NCBI RefSeq assembly: GCF_011039175.1
Contig: NZ_JAAKEN010000011.1
Location: 35,529-99,528 of the forward strand
Reading direction: 5' to 3'
DNA length: 64,000 bases
From: Slackia sp. ZJ119
Lineage (GTDB): Bacteria; Actinomycetota; Coriobacteriia; Coriobacteriales; Eggerthellaceae
In this document: positions 30,001 to 45,000 of the stretch, one piece after another
Layout: every line of letters begins with the position of its first letter
Position numbering within the stretch: the stretch's first letter is position 1
Position numbers and translations under genes: made by a program
Notes under the pieces: model-generated
The model's input: the letters and a program-made list of their open reading frames with translations, nothing else
Told to the model about the DNA's origin: nothing
Database searches by the model: none

Positions 30001-33000
30001 ACGAGGCGTGGTGGATGCGCTATCGCGGCACGGCGAAGTACCTGCAAGGGGAGAGCTATGCCGTCGATGCGCTTGAAAAGGACACGAACTGGTCCAACGA
30101 CTCCGACCTCGTGCATGCGGACGGCTATCTGACGCAGCGCGAAGCAACCGAACCTGGCAGCGGATACAAAGACGAAGAGTTCATCGTGCTGCTCAACGTC
30201 ATGGCCACCGATACGCCGGACGCGAACCGCGCCGCAGCGGCTGCGTCGAACAACCCGAACCAGAACTTGGCCGACACCTATGGTCCTGACGAGCGCTACT
30301 GTGCGCCGGACGATGACGAAAACGACCAGCTCGGCCGCGACGCCATCGAAACGGTCTACACCGAAAAGGCGGCCGAGGTGGCAGGCGATGATGATCTCTA
30401 TCGCCATGCGCTCGTCTATGACTTGGCTCGCGGCGCCGACCGTTCCGGCAACGACGCCGGCCTGCGCGACCCGGCCAAGCAGAAGATCGCCGGCACCGTC
30501 TGGCATGATGCAAACTACGACGGCCTCATCAACGCGGGCGAAGAAGGTCTGGGCAACAAGCGCGTGCTGTTGAAGCAGTGGTACTTGAATGAGAGCGGCA
30601 ACTGGGTGCAGAACGTTAACTTCGGTCGCGACGCCTACACGTGGGCGAGCCATAACGACGCGACCGACAAGGCGGGCGTATTCGCCATTGCAAACGGCGT
30701 GGCTGCGGCTGGTGCAGCGGTGAACAACAACGCCTTCGGCCGTGCATACAAGCTGGTCAATGGCGCTGTGAATTCGGTGACTCCAGCCGCCTCGGTTGAG
30801 GGCACGTGGTATGGCGACGATGAGGGCGTCTATCTTGCTACGAGCAATGAAGCTGTGAACAAGGGCGAGTACGTCTTTGAGAATCTGCCGACGCGCTATG
30901 TGGGCAAGATGACGCTGGGTACTGACAGTGCCGAGGCAGAACCCGCCCCTGAATACCTCGCCGGCTACACGGTGGAAGTGCTTGGCGGCGCGTACGATCC
31001 GGCCGAGGCCGATAAGACCCAGGCGGCTGCCCAAACGGTGCCGGGCCTGCCCGCAACGCTGCTGCAGCAAGATTCGTTAGCGAGTGACGCCGTAAACTCG
31101 AAGGCTGTCAGCGCCTACGACGCCAAGATGCAGGTCAACGACCCGAGCTTCGCCATTGCGCAGAACTTCAGCGATTACACGCCGGGCAACTATCCAGTGC
31201 GCTGGAACGAACTGACTGTGCAGAACTTCGATCCGACCGCGAACGTGCCCGACGATGAAGTAACTGTCACGAAGTCGACGCTCGACGGCAAGATCGTGCT
31301 GGCGGCACGTTCCACTGAAACGCCGGCTGAAGGTACGCTTGCGGCAGCGGGTGATGCTACGACGGGTTATCAAGACACGCAGGCGCAGTACTATGAGCGG
31401 CAAGTGCGTGATGCTAATAAGTCCGGTTCTGCTACTTGGTACCCGAACACGCGCTGGAACCCCGAGGGCGCCGACCCGTCTCAAGATCAGGAAGTGCAGT
31501 TCGACTTCTCGCGCGGTTTTGACGAGGTGCGCATGAACGCTGGCTTCGGCGAGTACGACGCCACGGATGTGGCCGGCAAGGTGTGGCAGGACAAGAACTT
31601 CGACGGCATTCTGAACGCGGGTGAAAACCCGGTGCCCGACAAGACCTTCCGCATCACCCAGTGGTTCTACGTGGCCGATACCACGGAGAACAGCGACGTC
31701 GTCACTGCGCTTTTGACCGATGCCGCTTCCGCCGATCCGCACTTCGTGGTGGACAAGGAGACCTGCCACACCCCGGTGACGGGCAGCGCAATCGGCGAGG
31801 GAGAAAACGTGCTTGAGCGCAGCACGACCGACAATCGCACGGCCGCAAAACGGGAGCAGGGCTACTGGTTCAGCGTCAAGAACGCTGGCGAGACCGGCGC
31901 CCGCTCCACGTTCAAGCGCGATGCTTCCACGACCGACATCAACGGCGCATATCGGTTCGAGAACCTGCCCGGTTACATCTACCTGGAAGACATTGGCGGC
32001 GCCATTTACGTCTTGCAGCCCAATGACACCGACGCGACGAACAAGGACGAGGCCAACGGCGCGACCATCGACCGCACGTTCCTGACGGCCTACCGCATCA
32101 CGCTTGACGAGGTCGGACCCACCTGGGCGCTTGCAAAGGCGCACGTGGGCGTGAACGTCGGCCATAACGTGCTCGGCCCCCTGTCGACCGTGACGCTTGA
32201 CAGCAAGCCGGGCGAAGACTCCGACTCCGATGCCGTGCGCGACGCAAGCAACGTCATCCAGGTCATCGAAGAGTACTTCGACAACGACTTCGACCTGTAT
32301 GAGGCGAACCAGGACAACGGCGTGCCGGACCACGACCAGCGCCGGGGCGATGCGGCCAACTGGCGTCGCGACGGCTATGTGCTGGTGTCCGACCATGCCG
32401 AGGAAGACGACAACTACCAGTACGAGTCGGTCTACAACGCCGTCGTTTACGACCTGCCGCGCCCGATGGGCGAGCAGCGGGGCGGCGAAGTGGGCCTCGT
32501 GAAAGTGCCGCGCGGCTCCATCACGGGTCGTATCTGGGACGACACGGGCACGTACAACGCCGGTGCGTATGACTTCTCGACCGGTTACAACGGCATCCAA
32601 GATGCCGGCGAGCGCGGCTTGGCTGGCCAGCACCTCACGCTGACGCAGTGGTATTGGATGCCTGACGACTATGGGCAGAAGTCTACACTTCAGGCGTCCG
32701 GCGAAGGCGAGTGGGTGCAGAACACCGCCTTCGGCAGCGACCTGTACACCGGCTCGGGCAGCGGCGTCAACACGACGGCGACCACTGACTCCAACGGCGT
32801 ATACCAGTTCAACAACCTGCCGACGGTCTACATCGACGAGAACGACAACTACTACCTGGCAGGCTACAAGGTCACCCTTGACGAGATCTACCACGAAGAG
32901 GGGGCTGGCGGCAACACGGCCGACGGCACGCGCAACACCTGGACCATCACGCGCTATCACGAAAACGGTGAAAACGGCGCCGCTGCCAACGTTGGCGAGG

Positions 33001-36000
33001 ATGAGACCAATGGCAGCCAGTACGTGACGGGCGACTCCGATGTGGCGGTCATGAAGGCCGTGGGCCCGATGGCCATCCAGAATCGCGTTGATGATTCTCG
33101 TGAGGGCGCGGCCTCCGACGGCGCGAATCCGAATCGCAGCACGCGCAACAACGACGGCATGGTCGTTCTGGCGAAGGCCCTGGGTGCTAGCGAGTTCACC
33201 GATGACTACGCAAACGTGAACGCTTGCGTGAGGGTGAAGCAGGGCGAGGCCATGCCGCAGGACGATCAGGTCTATGACTTCATGACGGTGGATGCTGACA
33301 AGCCTATGGCCGGCGGCGATGTGGGCGAGGTGCAGCAGCCGCGCCAGCAGATCACCGGCCTTGTGTGGGACGACCAGGACAACGACGGCATCTGCGACGC
33401 CGGCGAGCAGGGCGTGGGCGACATAGAACTGGTCATCGAGCGCTACCGCATCGCGGCGAAGCAGAATGCGACTACGGGCGAATATGCGGTCGCTGATGGC
33501 GCCCAGTGGGAGCGCGACGAGTCTTGGACTAAGAAGACCGACGGCACCGACACATGGACCGCTTACACGAACGACCCGACGAAGGGCCTTGCAGGCAAGG
33601 GCAACGGCGGCGACGTAAGCCGCGTGGTCAAGACCGGCACCGACGGCGCCTTCACGTTCAGCGATCTGCCCAGCTGGTGGTATGACAACACCGTTGATCT
33701 GACCAATGCGAGCAACCAGCCTACCATCTGGCTGTACGGCTATCGCATCCGCGTCATCGACCCGATGTTCTGGGAGCGCACGATCGGCGTGGCGAAGTAC
33801 CTGCAAAACGGCGGCGTTACCAACTACAGTGACGATTCCGACCTTATCTACAACGACGGCTATCTGACGGCTGCGGGCCAATACGACGTGCTCGTGAACG
33901 TCTACGACACGACGGCCACCGGCGAATCGTCCGCGAGCAACCAGCTGCAAGGCCCGTTGCCGGCCAACATGAACCAGAATACGGCTGACCGCTACGGCAA
34001 GGCACCGAAGCAGCTGGCTGACGGTAATCTGGGCGTGACGCCGCTTCCTGCAGACGCCAACGGCACCGTGGCGTCTGCAGCGACCACGTCCGCCGTCAAG
34101 CTGACCTACGACCTGGGCCTGGGCGCCGACCGCGCAAGCAACGACGCCGGCATCCGCTTCCCGGCCAAGCAAGACATCGCGGGCCGCGTGTTCAACGATG
34201 CTGACTACGACGGTCTCTATGGTGGCACCGACAAGGGTTTCGCCAACAAGAAGGTCATCCTGAAGCAGTGGTACCTCGACGATGCCGACAACTGGGTGCA
34301 GAACAAGGACTTCGGCCATGACAAGTACACGTGGGGCGGCGCCAATGCGGATGCGTCCACGTTGCTGGGCGGCACGTGCCTGAGCGGCGGTGCCAGCTAT
34401 TCGGGTGGCTTCACCATTCCCGGGGCAACCTACGACACCACGTTGGGCGGCGTGGTATTGCTGACCGGCACAGACGGCCTGTACCGCTTCGCCGACCTGC
34501 CGACGCGCTACGTCGAGCCGCGTGCGGCCAACGCGTCGGGCGTGACGGGTCCTGCGACCGAACGCTTGGCGGGCTACACCGTTGAGGTGCTCGGCGACGG
34601 CAATGACGACACCACGGCGACTGCTGCGCCCGACAAGAACAGCAGCAAGTCCATGAACGGCATGCCCGTTACCCGCGTGCAGGTGGGCGATGGTTCGGAT
34701 CCGACAAACCTCTACAAGCTGGAAACCTGGAAGGCTGCCAACACCGACAATGTGAACTCGAACGTGGTCAGCGCCCTGCAGAACACCGATACTGCTTATA
34801 CCACGGGCAACTACCCGGTGCGCTGGAACGAGCTGACGGTGCAGGATGCCACATTGTCGAACGCCAACGACCGCACGTGGGACGTGACCAAGTCCACGTA
34901 CAAGGGCAAGCTGGTTCTGGCCGACAAGGCCATGGCCGCCGACGCGTCGACGAACTTCGGCGCCACGCAGCCCCAGTACTACAAGCAGGCTACAGGCAAG
35001 GCCGTGCTTGACGAAGACGCCGTGGCCGGTCGCGCCGGCGTTGGCGCAAACGTGGACAAGGACGTCGTCTACGACTTCTCGCGCGGCCAAGACGAAGAGC
35101 GCATGAACGCGGGCTTTGGCACCTTCGGCGCCACGACGGTGTCCGGCACGGTGTGGCTCGACAAGGACTTCGACGGCATCTTGGAGACCGACGAAGACAA
35201 GCTCGACAACAAGACGCTGACGCTCACGCAGTACTATTGGATTCCGGATGCGGACTGCGGCGACGGCGCGTTCACTGCGAAGCCGGGTTACCAGATTATC
35301 ACTGCCTCTGTGGGCAAGGAACGCAAGGTCACGGATAGGAACGGCAAGGTCATCGGCGCTTGGGTTCCCGTCCCGGCACCGGACTTCTCGGTCCATACGT
35401 GCAAGACGGGCGATGGCTCGCTGAACAACGGCCAATACGCCTTCGAGAACCTGCCCGGCTTTGTGTACGTCGACACGAGTCCGACCGACAACAAGCTGCA
35501 CGTCTTCCAGCCGGGCGAAGGGCCTTCGAGCAACCCGCTCGAAAACGAGTACGACGTGACGACCGATCGGTTGTATCTGACGTCGTACCGCATCCAGCTG
35601 ACCGAGATCGCGCCCGACTACTCCATCACGAAGGCGCACGTGGGTGTGAACTATGAGACTGAAGAGGTTGTCGTCGACCCGATGACGGGCGAGGTGACCA
35701 ACGTCACGCATCACTGGGCCACGAACGATCCGGGCACGAACGTGGATGGCACGCGCGGCCCGCAGCTTGACAACAGCGGCAACGCCATTGACGGCACGCA
35801 GCGTCCGGCGAACGAGGACAACGACTCCGACGCCATCCGCGACAAGGGCGATTCAAGCCTCATCGAGCTGCGCCAAGAGTTCTTCGACGGCGTGCAGGGC
35901 TTCTTCCGCACCGACGGCTTTGTGCTCGTATCCGACCACCAGGATGTCGGTGACGGCCATCGCTACGAGATCGGCTACGGCGACAAGACCGGCGGTGCCA

Positions 36001-39000
36001 ATGCCGCCAACAAGGACGGCATCGTCGCCTACGACATCCCCGACCCGATCAAGAACAACGCCCAGAGGGGCGGCGATGCAGGCCTTGTGCAGGTGTCCAA
36101 ATCGGTGCTTGAAGGCATCGTGTGGAACGACGGCGCGCACGGCTGCGTGACTGAGCATTCGCAGGAGAGCTACAACGGCCAGCAAGACGCCGGCGAAGGG
36201 GGCATTCCGAACGAAGAGGTGTATCTGACTCAGTGGTACTGGGTGCCGGCAAGCGTCAAGAAGACGCAGAACACGAACGGCGGAACGCCGGTGCCGGCGA
36301 AAGAGAAGAACCCCGCCTTTGACGCGATCGAAGCCAAGGCAGGCGAGGTCGACTGGGTGTACGCTGATCCGACAGTGACGTCAGGGCTGCCTGCTGGCAC
36401 GACGGTCCGCACGAACGGCGGCCCGACCGCTACGAAGCCGGCCGGCACGTGGGAGGACTTCGAAGGCGCTTGGGTGCGCAATGTTCGCTTCGGTTCCGAC
36501 CGCTACACGTCAAACCGCGACCAGGTCACGGGATCGACGCCGGTGCAGCCCATCATCTACGACGGCAACAAGGCCGGCAACGTGCCGCTGGCTTACAAGT
36601 CGGACTCCAGCGGCGTCCTCGTCGTGAAGACGAGCGACGGCAGCAATGGCTTCACGAAGGGCAGCTACAAGGTGAAGAACCTGCCGGCGGCCTACGTGTC
36701 CGACACTGACGACTACTTCCTGGCGGCCTATCGCGTAGAGCTGGCCGACGTGGAGCACACTGAACACGTCGATGGCTCGGCGAAGACCGACAACACCTGG
36801 CTGTTGACGCGCCATTACGTGGAAGACGTGGAACGCGACAAGGATTCCGACGTAGAAGAAGTCACGAAGCGTGGCGTTGCAGGCGGCATCCTGGTGGCCG
36901 GCAGCTACGGCGAGGATACTAACAACGACGGCAAGCCCGATATGCACATCCGCGCCAACGACGGCCAGGTCATCTTGGCGAAGCGGTATTCATACGATGC
37001 GCAAGGCCATCTGGTCGATGCGGTCGGCAAACACTACAACAAGAACGGCTACGAGATCGATGCGGCTGGCAACGTCGTTGCTAACGGCGAGCGCTACAAC
37101 GTCGACGCGACGGTCGCCCTGCCGGCGGGCCAGGCCATGGACACCACCAAGTCGGTCGCCTACGACTGGCTGCAGTACGACGCCCCGAGAAAGAACGGCG
37201 GCGACGTCGGCGAAGTCATGGCTCCGATCCAGACCATCTCCGGATGCCTCTGGTTCGACAGCGACAACGACGGTTTCCGCCAGCCGGGCGAGCCGGCGGC
37301 CGCGGGCATGGACGTGTCGCTTGAGCGTTACTACTACGTGGTCGGCAAGTCCACAGAATGGAAGCGCGATGACAAGTGGGCAAGCGAATACCCCGCCGTG
37401 ACAAAGTCTTCTTGGGCCGATACGACTCAGTGGGCTGCCTATGACGCCGACCCGACTGTCAACGGCCAAGGCCTGTGGAGCGCCAACACGTTGATGATGG
37501 ATCGAGCGGTTGAAACCGACGCCGATGGCAAGTACACCTTCTCTAACTTGATGTCGCAAGAGCGCGTCACCATCAACAACCAAGAATATGTCGTCATCTA
37601 CGGCTACCGTGCCCGCGTGACTGACGCCGACTGGTGGAACCGCTTCTACGGCACCGCCAAACTGAAGCAAACGCCGAGCAATACCAGCTTCAAGTACGAC
37701 TCCGACCTCGTCTATGAAAACGGCTACCTCATGGCCCCAGGCGAATACGACGTGCTGCTTGAGCCGGCCAGCTGGCAGGCTCAAGACCTGAACCGCAAGG
37801 ATCTGAGCGGCGTCGTCCGCTGGGTCAAACCGCTCAACGACAACGAAACCTCGAAGTTCAACCTGAAGAGCGCTCCGACCGCGAACAATCCGAACGTGCG
37901 CGACATTACGAACAACGCTGCTCTCGAATATGTCGACGCCACCCCAGGCAACGCCGGCAACACCATCTACGACCTGGCCATCGGCACTGACCGCGCCTAT
38001 AACGACGGCGGCCTGCGCCAGCCTGCCAAGCAGTCCATTTCGGGCATCGTGTGGCAGGATGCCAGCGCGGACATGACGGGCATCGATGTTAAGGATTATG
38101 ACGGCTTGATCGATTCTTCACAGCCGTTGGGCGGTTTGTCGCCGCTTGCAGGGGAGCAGGGTCTTGCTGGCAAGCGGGTCATTCTGAAGCAATGGTATTA
38201 TGATGGTGCTAAATGGGTACTTAATACCGATTTCGGCAACGACTCCTACACCCGTGCGGCGACAGGAACGTTGACGACCCCTTCGGTGGCGCCGGCGGAT
38301 GCGAGCGCCGTCTTCACCATCACCGGCTCGACGCTCTACAGCGACTCCTCGACGTCGACTGAACATGGTGTCTACGTGCCGACGAAGAGCGGCGCCGACG
38401 CGGGCAAGTACGTTTTCGAAAACCTGCCGACCCGCTATGTTGAGCCGCACGCAGGCAACACGCCTGGCAAAGAATACCTGGCTGGCTACACGCTGGAAGT
38501 CATCGGCGGCAAAGAGGACTACGCGATGCGCGGCCTGCCCGCTACGCTGCTGCAGCAGAGCTCGCCGGAAAAGGACGAGGCCAACTCCAAGGTGACGAGC
38601 GCCCAGAAGACGCTCTATGCCGGCACCGACGTTCAAGTTGCGAACAAGGAACTGTCGCCGTACAAGAGCACGAACTACCCGATCCGCTGGAACGAGGTCA
38701 CTTCGCAGACGACCTTCGGGACGAACGGCACGAAAGCCAAGCACGTCATGGACGGCATGATTCTGCTGGCCGGCGTGGCGACGATCGATTCGCAGGATCA
38801 GTACCAGATCAAGACCAAGCCGCGTGACAGCAAGCGTGTTGAAACCAATTCCGAAATCGCCTTCGACTGGTCGCTCGGCGCGAACAGCACGCACATGAAC
38901 GCCGGCTTTGGTCCGTACGGCACGGCTTCAATCACCGGCACAGTATTCGAAGACAACAACACCGACGGTTTCCGCGCCGCCAGCGAGGCCGGCGTGAAGG

Positions 39001-42000
39001 ACAAGGCGCTGCAGCTGTCCCAGTGGTTCTTTGTGCCCGATGTGAACGGTGCCGAGAACCCGCTGGTGGCCCAGCTGAAGGCCGCCGGCTACCAGACCAT
39101 CTATGAGAACGGCACGTCTGTGCCAGTGTCGCCGACCGAGCCGCTCGACATGAACAAGACCGACATAGACGACCAGACCTCCACCGAAGGCGTGTGGGTG
39201 CGCTCGAAGTCCTTCGCGTACTACCGCACCGATGCGGCTGGCGCTGCTGCGGCCTCTGGTACCACCGGCTACGGCGCGGTCACTGATGCTGACGGCACAT
39301 ACACGTTCGAGCAGCTGCCCTCCTACGTCTACGTCGACACCATCAAACCCGACGCAGCGGCGACTTCGACGCTCACCGACGTGCAGCCGTACTTCGGCGG
39401 TTTGACGCATGTGCGCCAAAGCGTGGACGAGGCCAAGCAGGTGACGGCAGACACGCCGTACCTGACGGGCTACCGCATCCTGCTTGAAGAAGTGGAGCCG
39501 GAAGACGCGCTCACGCAGCCGCATAAGGGCATAGGCAAAGACGCGCCGCAACCGCTCAACCGCGAGAACGACTCCGACGCCGTCCGCGGTACGAACAACT
39601 ACATCAACCTGGTCGAGGAATACGCCGGCGAAGGTGCAAACAATGGCTCTGGCTACGATGATCGCGCCGACGGCTACGTCATCGTGTCCGCCGAGCTGAC
39701 CGACAAGTCCGGCAAGACGGCCGGTGGCCAGTACCAGTACGGCGACACGGTCGACCGCAGCACGCTCGGCTCCTACCGGGACATCTACAACACGGCCGAC
39801 AACACGGTGGTCTTCTACAACCACAAGTGCTACGACGTGCCGCGACCGGCTGCCACGCCGCTGCGCGGCGGCGACGCAGGCCTCGTGAAGATCGTCGACT
39901 CCGAAATTGTCGGTCGCGTGTGGGAAGACAAGAACTACGACGGCCTCATGGCCATGAAGGACAACGGCACCGGCAAGCTCGTAGTGGACGAAGCCGGCGA
40001 ACCCGGCATCGACAACCAGGCCGTCATCATCACCCAATGGTATTGGGATCCTGCAGCCAACGGCGGCACTGGCGCTTGGGTGCAGAACAAGACGTTCGGC
40101 GCCGACCGCTACACCGCGAAAGACCCCGACGACCTGACGAAGCCCTATCTGCGTACGTCAGGCAAGCGTCCGCAGCCCAACATCCAGGTGAACGTGAACG
40201 CCAATACGGCGAAGTCGGAATACCTGGGCGACTGGTTCACCGACGCGAACAACGATGGCGTTTGGCAGTCGCCTGAGGCCTACACCGACAACAACCACAA
40301 CAACACGTTCGATGAAACCGGCATCGTGATGGTGAAGACCGCCGAGCGCGACGGCGCACATGGCGTGTACACCTTCAACAACCTGCCGGCCGTGGCCACC
40401 GTGCAAAACGGCAACCACGACGAGTACTACCTCGCCGCCTACCGCGTGGCTCTCGTGAAGCTGAACGACACGGACGAGACCGACGCCATGGGCACGGTGC
40501 GCGACGAACAGTGGCTGCTTACGCGCTACCAGGCCGACTACGACGTGCGCTCGGGCGGCGTCGACAATTCTGACCGCAGGCATGACTCCGACGTCGCAAG
40601 CGCTGCGGCCCATCCGCAGGCCGGCAGCACGCACGTCGAGGTCGAGGGCAAAAACGAGGTGACTGGCATCACGTCGTATGACTACGAGCCTATCGTCATC
40701 GCAGCCCAGAACAGCGAAGAAGACCGTGCCGCTAACGGAGCCGAAATTCGCCAGCTCGACGGCCAGATCGTGCTTGCGAAGGAGTTGACCGAAGACGAGG
40801 TGACCGGTCTTGACACTAATGCTCCCAGCAGTGGTGGGACCTACGCCTACTACACCAACGTGCCCGACGATATGACCTACAACAACCTTGGTGACATCGT
40901 CTACAACTGGATGGCCCTCAACGAGGACGTCGACCTTGACAAGGACACGACCGAGCTCATCACCGTCCACGGCGGCAACGTGGGCGAGGTGCGCCCGCAG
41001 TCGGCGACCATCGAAGGAGTGCTGTGGACCGACGACAACAACAACGGCGTGCGAGACGCCACCGAGGCAGGCCGCAATGACATGCAGGTGTCGCTCGAGC
41101 GCTACTACGTGAAGCAGGGCGGCACAGCCTCGGACGACTGGACATGGGATGCTGCCTGGGCAGACGCCTATCCGAGCGACTACGACGAGCATGATCCGTA
41201 CACGAACGACACGAACGAGACGCGTTTGGGCGTGGGCACCGGCTGGTCGCTTGACGCCAACAACCACTATCAGTTGGGTACCAAGCTTGCATACGCTAAC
41301 ACGAAGACTGCAACCATCGCCGGCGTGGCCGGCACCTACCGCTTCGAGAACCTGCGCACGCACGACTACCGCTACTTCAAGAAGGCGGGTGCTCCCGCGA
41401 ACCTGGCCGACGAAGTGACGCCTGACCAGTACAAGGCGCTCTCTGAAACCGAGCGTGCCCACTACGAGAAGACGCTCGTCGTGTACGGCTACAAGGTCCG
41501 CGTGACTGACGAGGCGTTCCGCAGCCGCAACGTGACCACCTCGGTGTATCGCACCACGGTGAACGACTGCACGTATGATGCCGATTCCGACCTGGTGTAC
41601 CAGACCGGCTACCTCATGGCCGAGGACGAATACGCGGTGCTGCTGAACGTCATGGACGACGAATACTACCTGGACGAACCGGCGCTCAACAACCAGAACC
41701 TGACCGCCGTGTCGCAGGAGTCGAACGGTCTGACCGCACCTGGTTCTCACAACGCGAACCAGGACGATCCGGACAACTATCTGGCGTCCGGCGCAGGCCG
41801 CAATACGAACGAAACGGTGGAAGACGATCCGGACGAGCTCGAGTACGACCTGGCAAAGGTGGCCGACCGCAAGCACAACGATGGCGGCGTCATGGACATC
41901 CACCAGCAGTCCATCTCGGGTTACGTGTGGGCCGACGCCGACTACGACGGCGTCATGAAACAGAACGACCCGCTCGGCGCAGCATTCGAGGTCGATGGCA

Positions 42001-45000
42001 CGTCGTACAACGAGCGCGGTCTGAATGGCAAGACCGTCACGCTCAAGCAGTGGTACTTCGAGCCTGACGATACCACCGGCGGCGGCATGTGGTGCCAGGT
42101 CGACACCGCGACCGACACCGTGACCGTCGGCAATCTGAAGGGCTCTGCCGGCAAGAAGAGCGACACGACGAAGACGGTCACGCCCGGCGGTTCTCTGATG
42201 AGCTTTGACGGCGCATACCACTTCGAGAACCTGCCGGTCTATCTGGCCATCGGCGGCAAGGAATACCTGGCCGGCTACACGGTGGAGGTCGAAGGCGGCA
42301 AAGAAGCCAACGAGGTGAACTACCCGGTCACGAAGATAGAAGTCAACGAGGGCGAAAACTATCCGGATCCGGGCGAGGCTGAATCTGAGGCATATGCCAT
42401 CGGCGCGACGTTTGTGAACAACGAGGACGATGACGTGACTTATGCCACCCGCCCGCACGACGCGGAGAACTACCCGCTCGCTTGGGCTGCGCTGACCGGC
42501 ATGGCGAAGACGCCAGTCGCCGACGATCCGGACGAGGCAGACGCGCAAGATGTGGGTGGCAACACCTCCGCGAGCACACTCGACGGCATGATCGTGCTTG
42601 CCGGTAATTACAACGCAGGCGACGGCGACGCCTTCATGACGCAAGACGTCTACAAGAGCGAGCATAATCGCTCTGACGTCGGCGACGTCAAATTCGACCT
42701 GGCGACGGGTCGCAACGAAGCCAACTTGAACGGCGGCTTCGGCTACTTCGGCACGTCGACCATCGAAGGCGTCGTGTGGAACGACAACGACTACAACGGC
42801 GTGCTGGGCACGACGGCCGATACGCGCAAGGCCGGCCAGAAAGTCCAGCTGTCCCAGTGGTTCTACCTGGACGGCGAGGCGACTGATGCTGATGCCGACG
42901 GCAACCCCGACAGCTTCAAGCCTGCACCCTTCGAGGGTACCAACTACAATGGCGCCGACCCGACGGTCGTGCGTGAGTTCGCTCCGATCACCATCAACTC
43001 GCCCGAGGACATCGAGCTGGTCACCGACGCTTCTGACGAGGTCGTGGGCGCGTGGATCCGCAACCGCAACTTCGGCGAGCGCACCTCTGACGCCAGCGGA
43101 GCGGTCACGGGCTACACCGGTTGGAAGGACGTGGAGACGAACGCCAACGGCGAATACGCCTTCGAAGACCTGCTGCCGTTCGTGGCTTTCGATGAGGACA
43201 ACCGCTCGCTCTATCCGTCCGAGGTAGCCGACGCAACGCAGCTCACTTTTGACGAGTCGAACAATGATCGCATCGCGCTTGCGGCCTACCGCGTGACGCT
43301 GCCGACGCTCGACCCGACGACGACGCTGACCATCTTCCAGAACGAAGAGGACGCCGACCATGCGGTCGAGACCGACTCCGACGCCAAGCGCGACCTGCTG
43401 CGTTCGGGCTTTGACGATCAGACGGTCAACTACGGCCTGGTCAGCCAGCGCAAGATCACGGCCTACCCGCAGCTTGAGAAAGACGGTGACAATCAAGATG
43501 ACGCTGGCGTCGCCCATGAAACCGGCTTCATCGTGACCGCTTCGACCGAAGCCGACCATGTGGATCTCCCGTCGTATGGCGACACTCTGGCTGATCTTGA
43601 CTATGACGTGGCCTACCAGGTTGACAGCCGCACGAACGTCAACGCCGGCCTGTATACGGTCGCCCGCGGCGAGCTCGGCGGCATGGTGTGGGACGACACG
43701 AACACCGATCCGCTCGGCGCGGCGTCCGACGGCATTCGCAAGCTGTCTGAGCCGGGTCTGGAAGGCGAAGGCGTGCTGGCCACCCAGTGGTACTGGGTGC
43801 CGGTCGGCGATGGGATGGAAGCCGATCCGTTCGAGCAGCTTGTCGAAAACGCCGCGCTCGGCACGGCCGGCATCGTGGAGTACGTGCGTAATGACGGCAC
43901 GAAGTCGACCACCTATGACTCCAACGAAAGCTACAGCGGCGCGTGGGTGCAAAACGGCGAGTTCGGCGCTGCGACTGACTGGCTGTCCACGAAGCCTTCG
44001 CCGGCGGATCCCACGAAGCGTGTTCCGGTGGTGACCGGCTCTGAGTCGAAAGCCGACGCAACGACCAAGCAAAGCGTCGTGGCTGTTCAGACGAAGGGTG
44101 GTGCCGACCTGGGTGAATACGACTTCGACAACCTGCCGGTTGCCGTGGTCAAGAACAACGCCGCAACCGGCGAAGACGAATACTTCTTGGCGGCCTACCG
44201 CGTCGAATTGGAAAATGCCCGCGGCTTCGCTTACGCGCCGAATCCGTCTGACCCGTGGCATCTGACCGCCACGCACAAGGGCGTGCTGGCGAACGGCACC
44301 GATTCAAGCACGCTCGGCCTTGATTCCGACGTCGCCAACACCGACGACGCTCTGGCTGCCGACAAGGGCGTTGCTCGTACGGTTTCGAACGAGACCGGCT
44401 CGGGCAGCTACAAGATCGTCGAGCGCTACGAAGACGTCGACACGGCCGAGTTGCGTGCCAACGACGGCCAAGTCATCTTGGCGAAGACCGTGGACGCGGC
44501 TGTGCAGGAGAACGCCGACAACGAATACGCCCAGACGACGATTCCGGACGGGCACGCCATGGATACCGAAGACGCGGTCGACTACCAGTGGACCGAGCCG
44601 CTGGCCGACCCGGTGGCCGCCGGCGATGCCGGCGAGATCAAGCCCGCCCGCCGCACCATCGCAGGCTATCTGTGGTGCGACAACAACAACCAGGACGGCT
44701 TCTTCAACGATCTGTCCATCATCGACAACGGTGCCTCGCGTCCGTTCTACGCTGAAACCTGGCAAGACGGCAACGGCGATGGCAAGCTCGATCTGAATCA
44801 GACGTTCGTCGGCCCGGATGCAGACGGCTGGCATGTCGGCCAGACCAATGGCGACAAGTGGAAGGATGACAACGGCAACAACAAGTTTGACTGCGTGTAC
44901 GAGAAAGACGAATTCGTAGATGAGATCATTCCCGATCCCGACACGGCGTACGTCAACGAGGCCGTTGGGCTGAAGCAGTGGTACTTCGATCCAAACGCGG

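Noticed and set aside
20892..31070. Minus-strand open frame of about 3,392 codons
   Set aside because: Same in-register antisense artefact over the helical rod and first SdrD-B cycle. It has no ribosome-binding site or recognisable domain, and it ends exactly at a sense Leu TTA codon at 31077 on one side.
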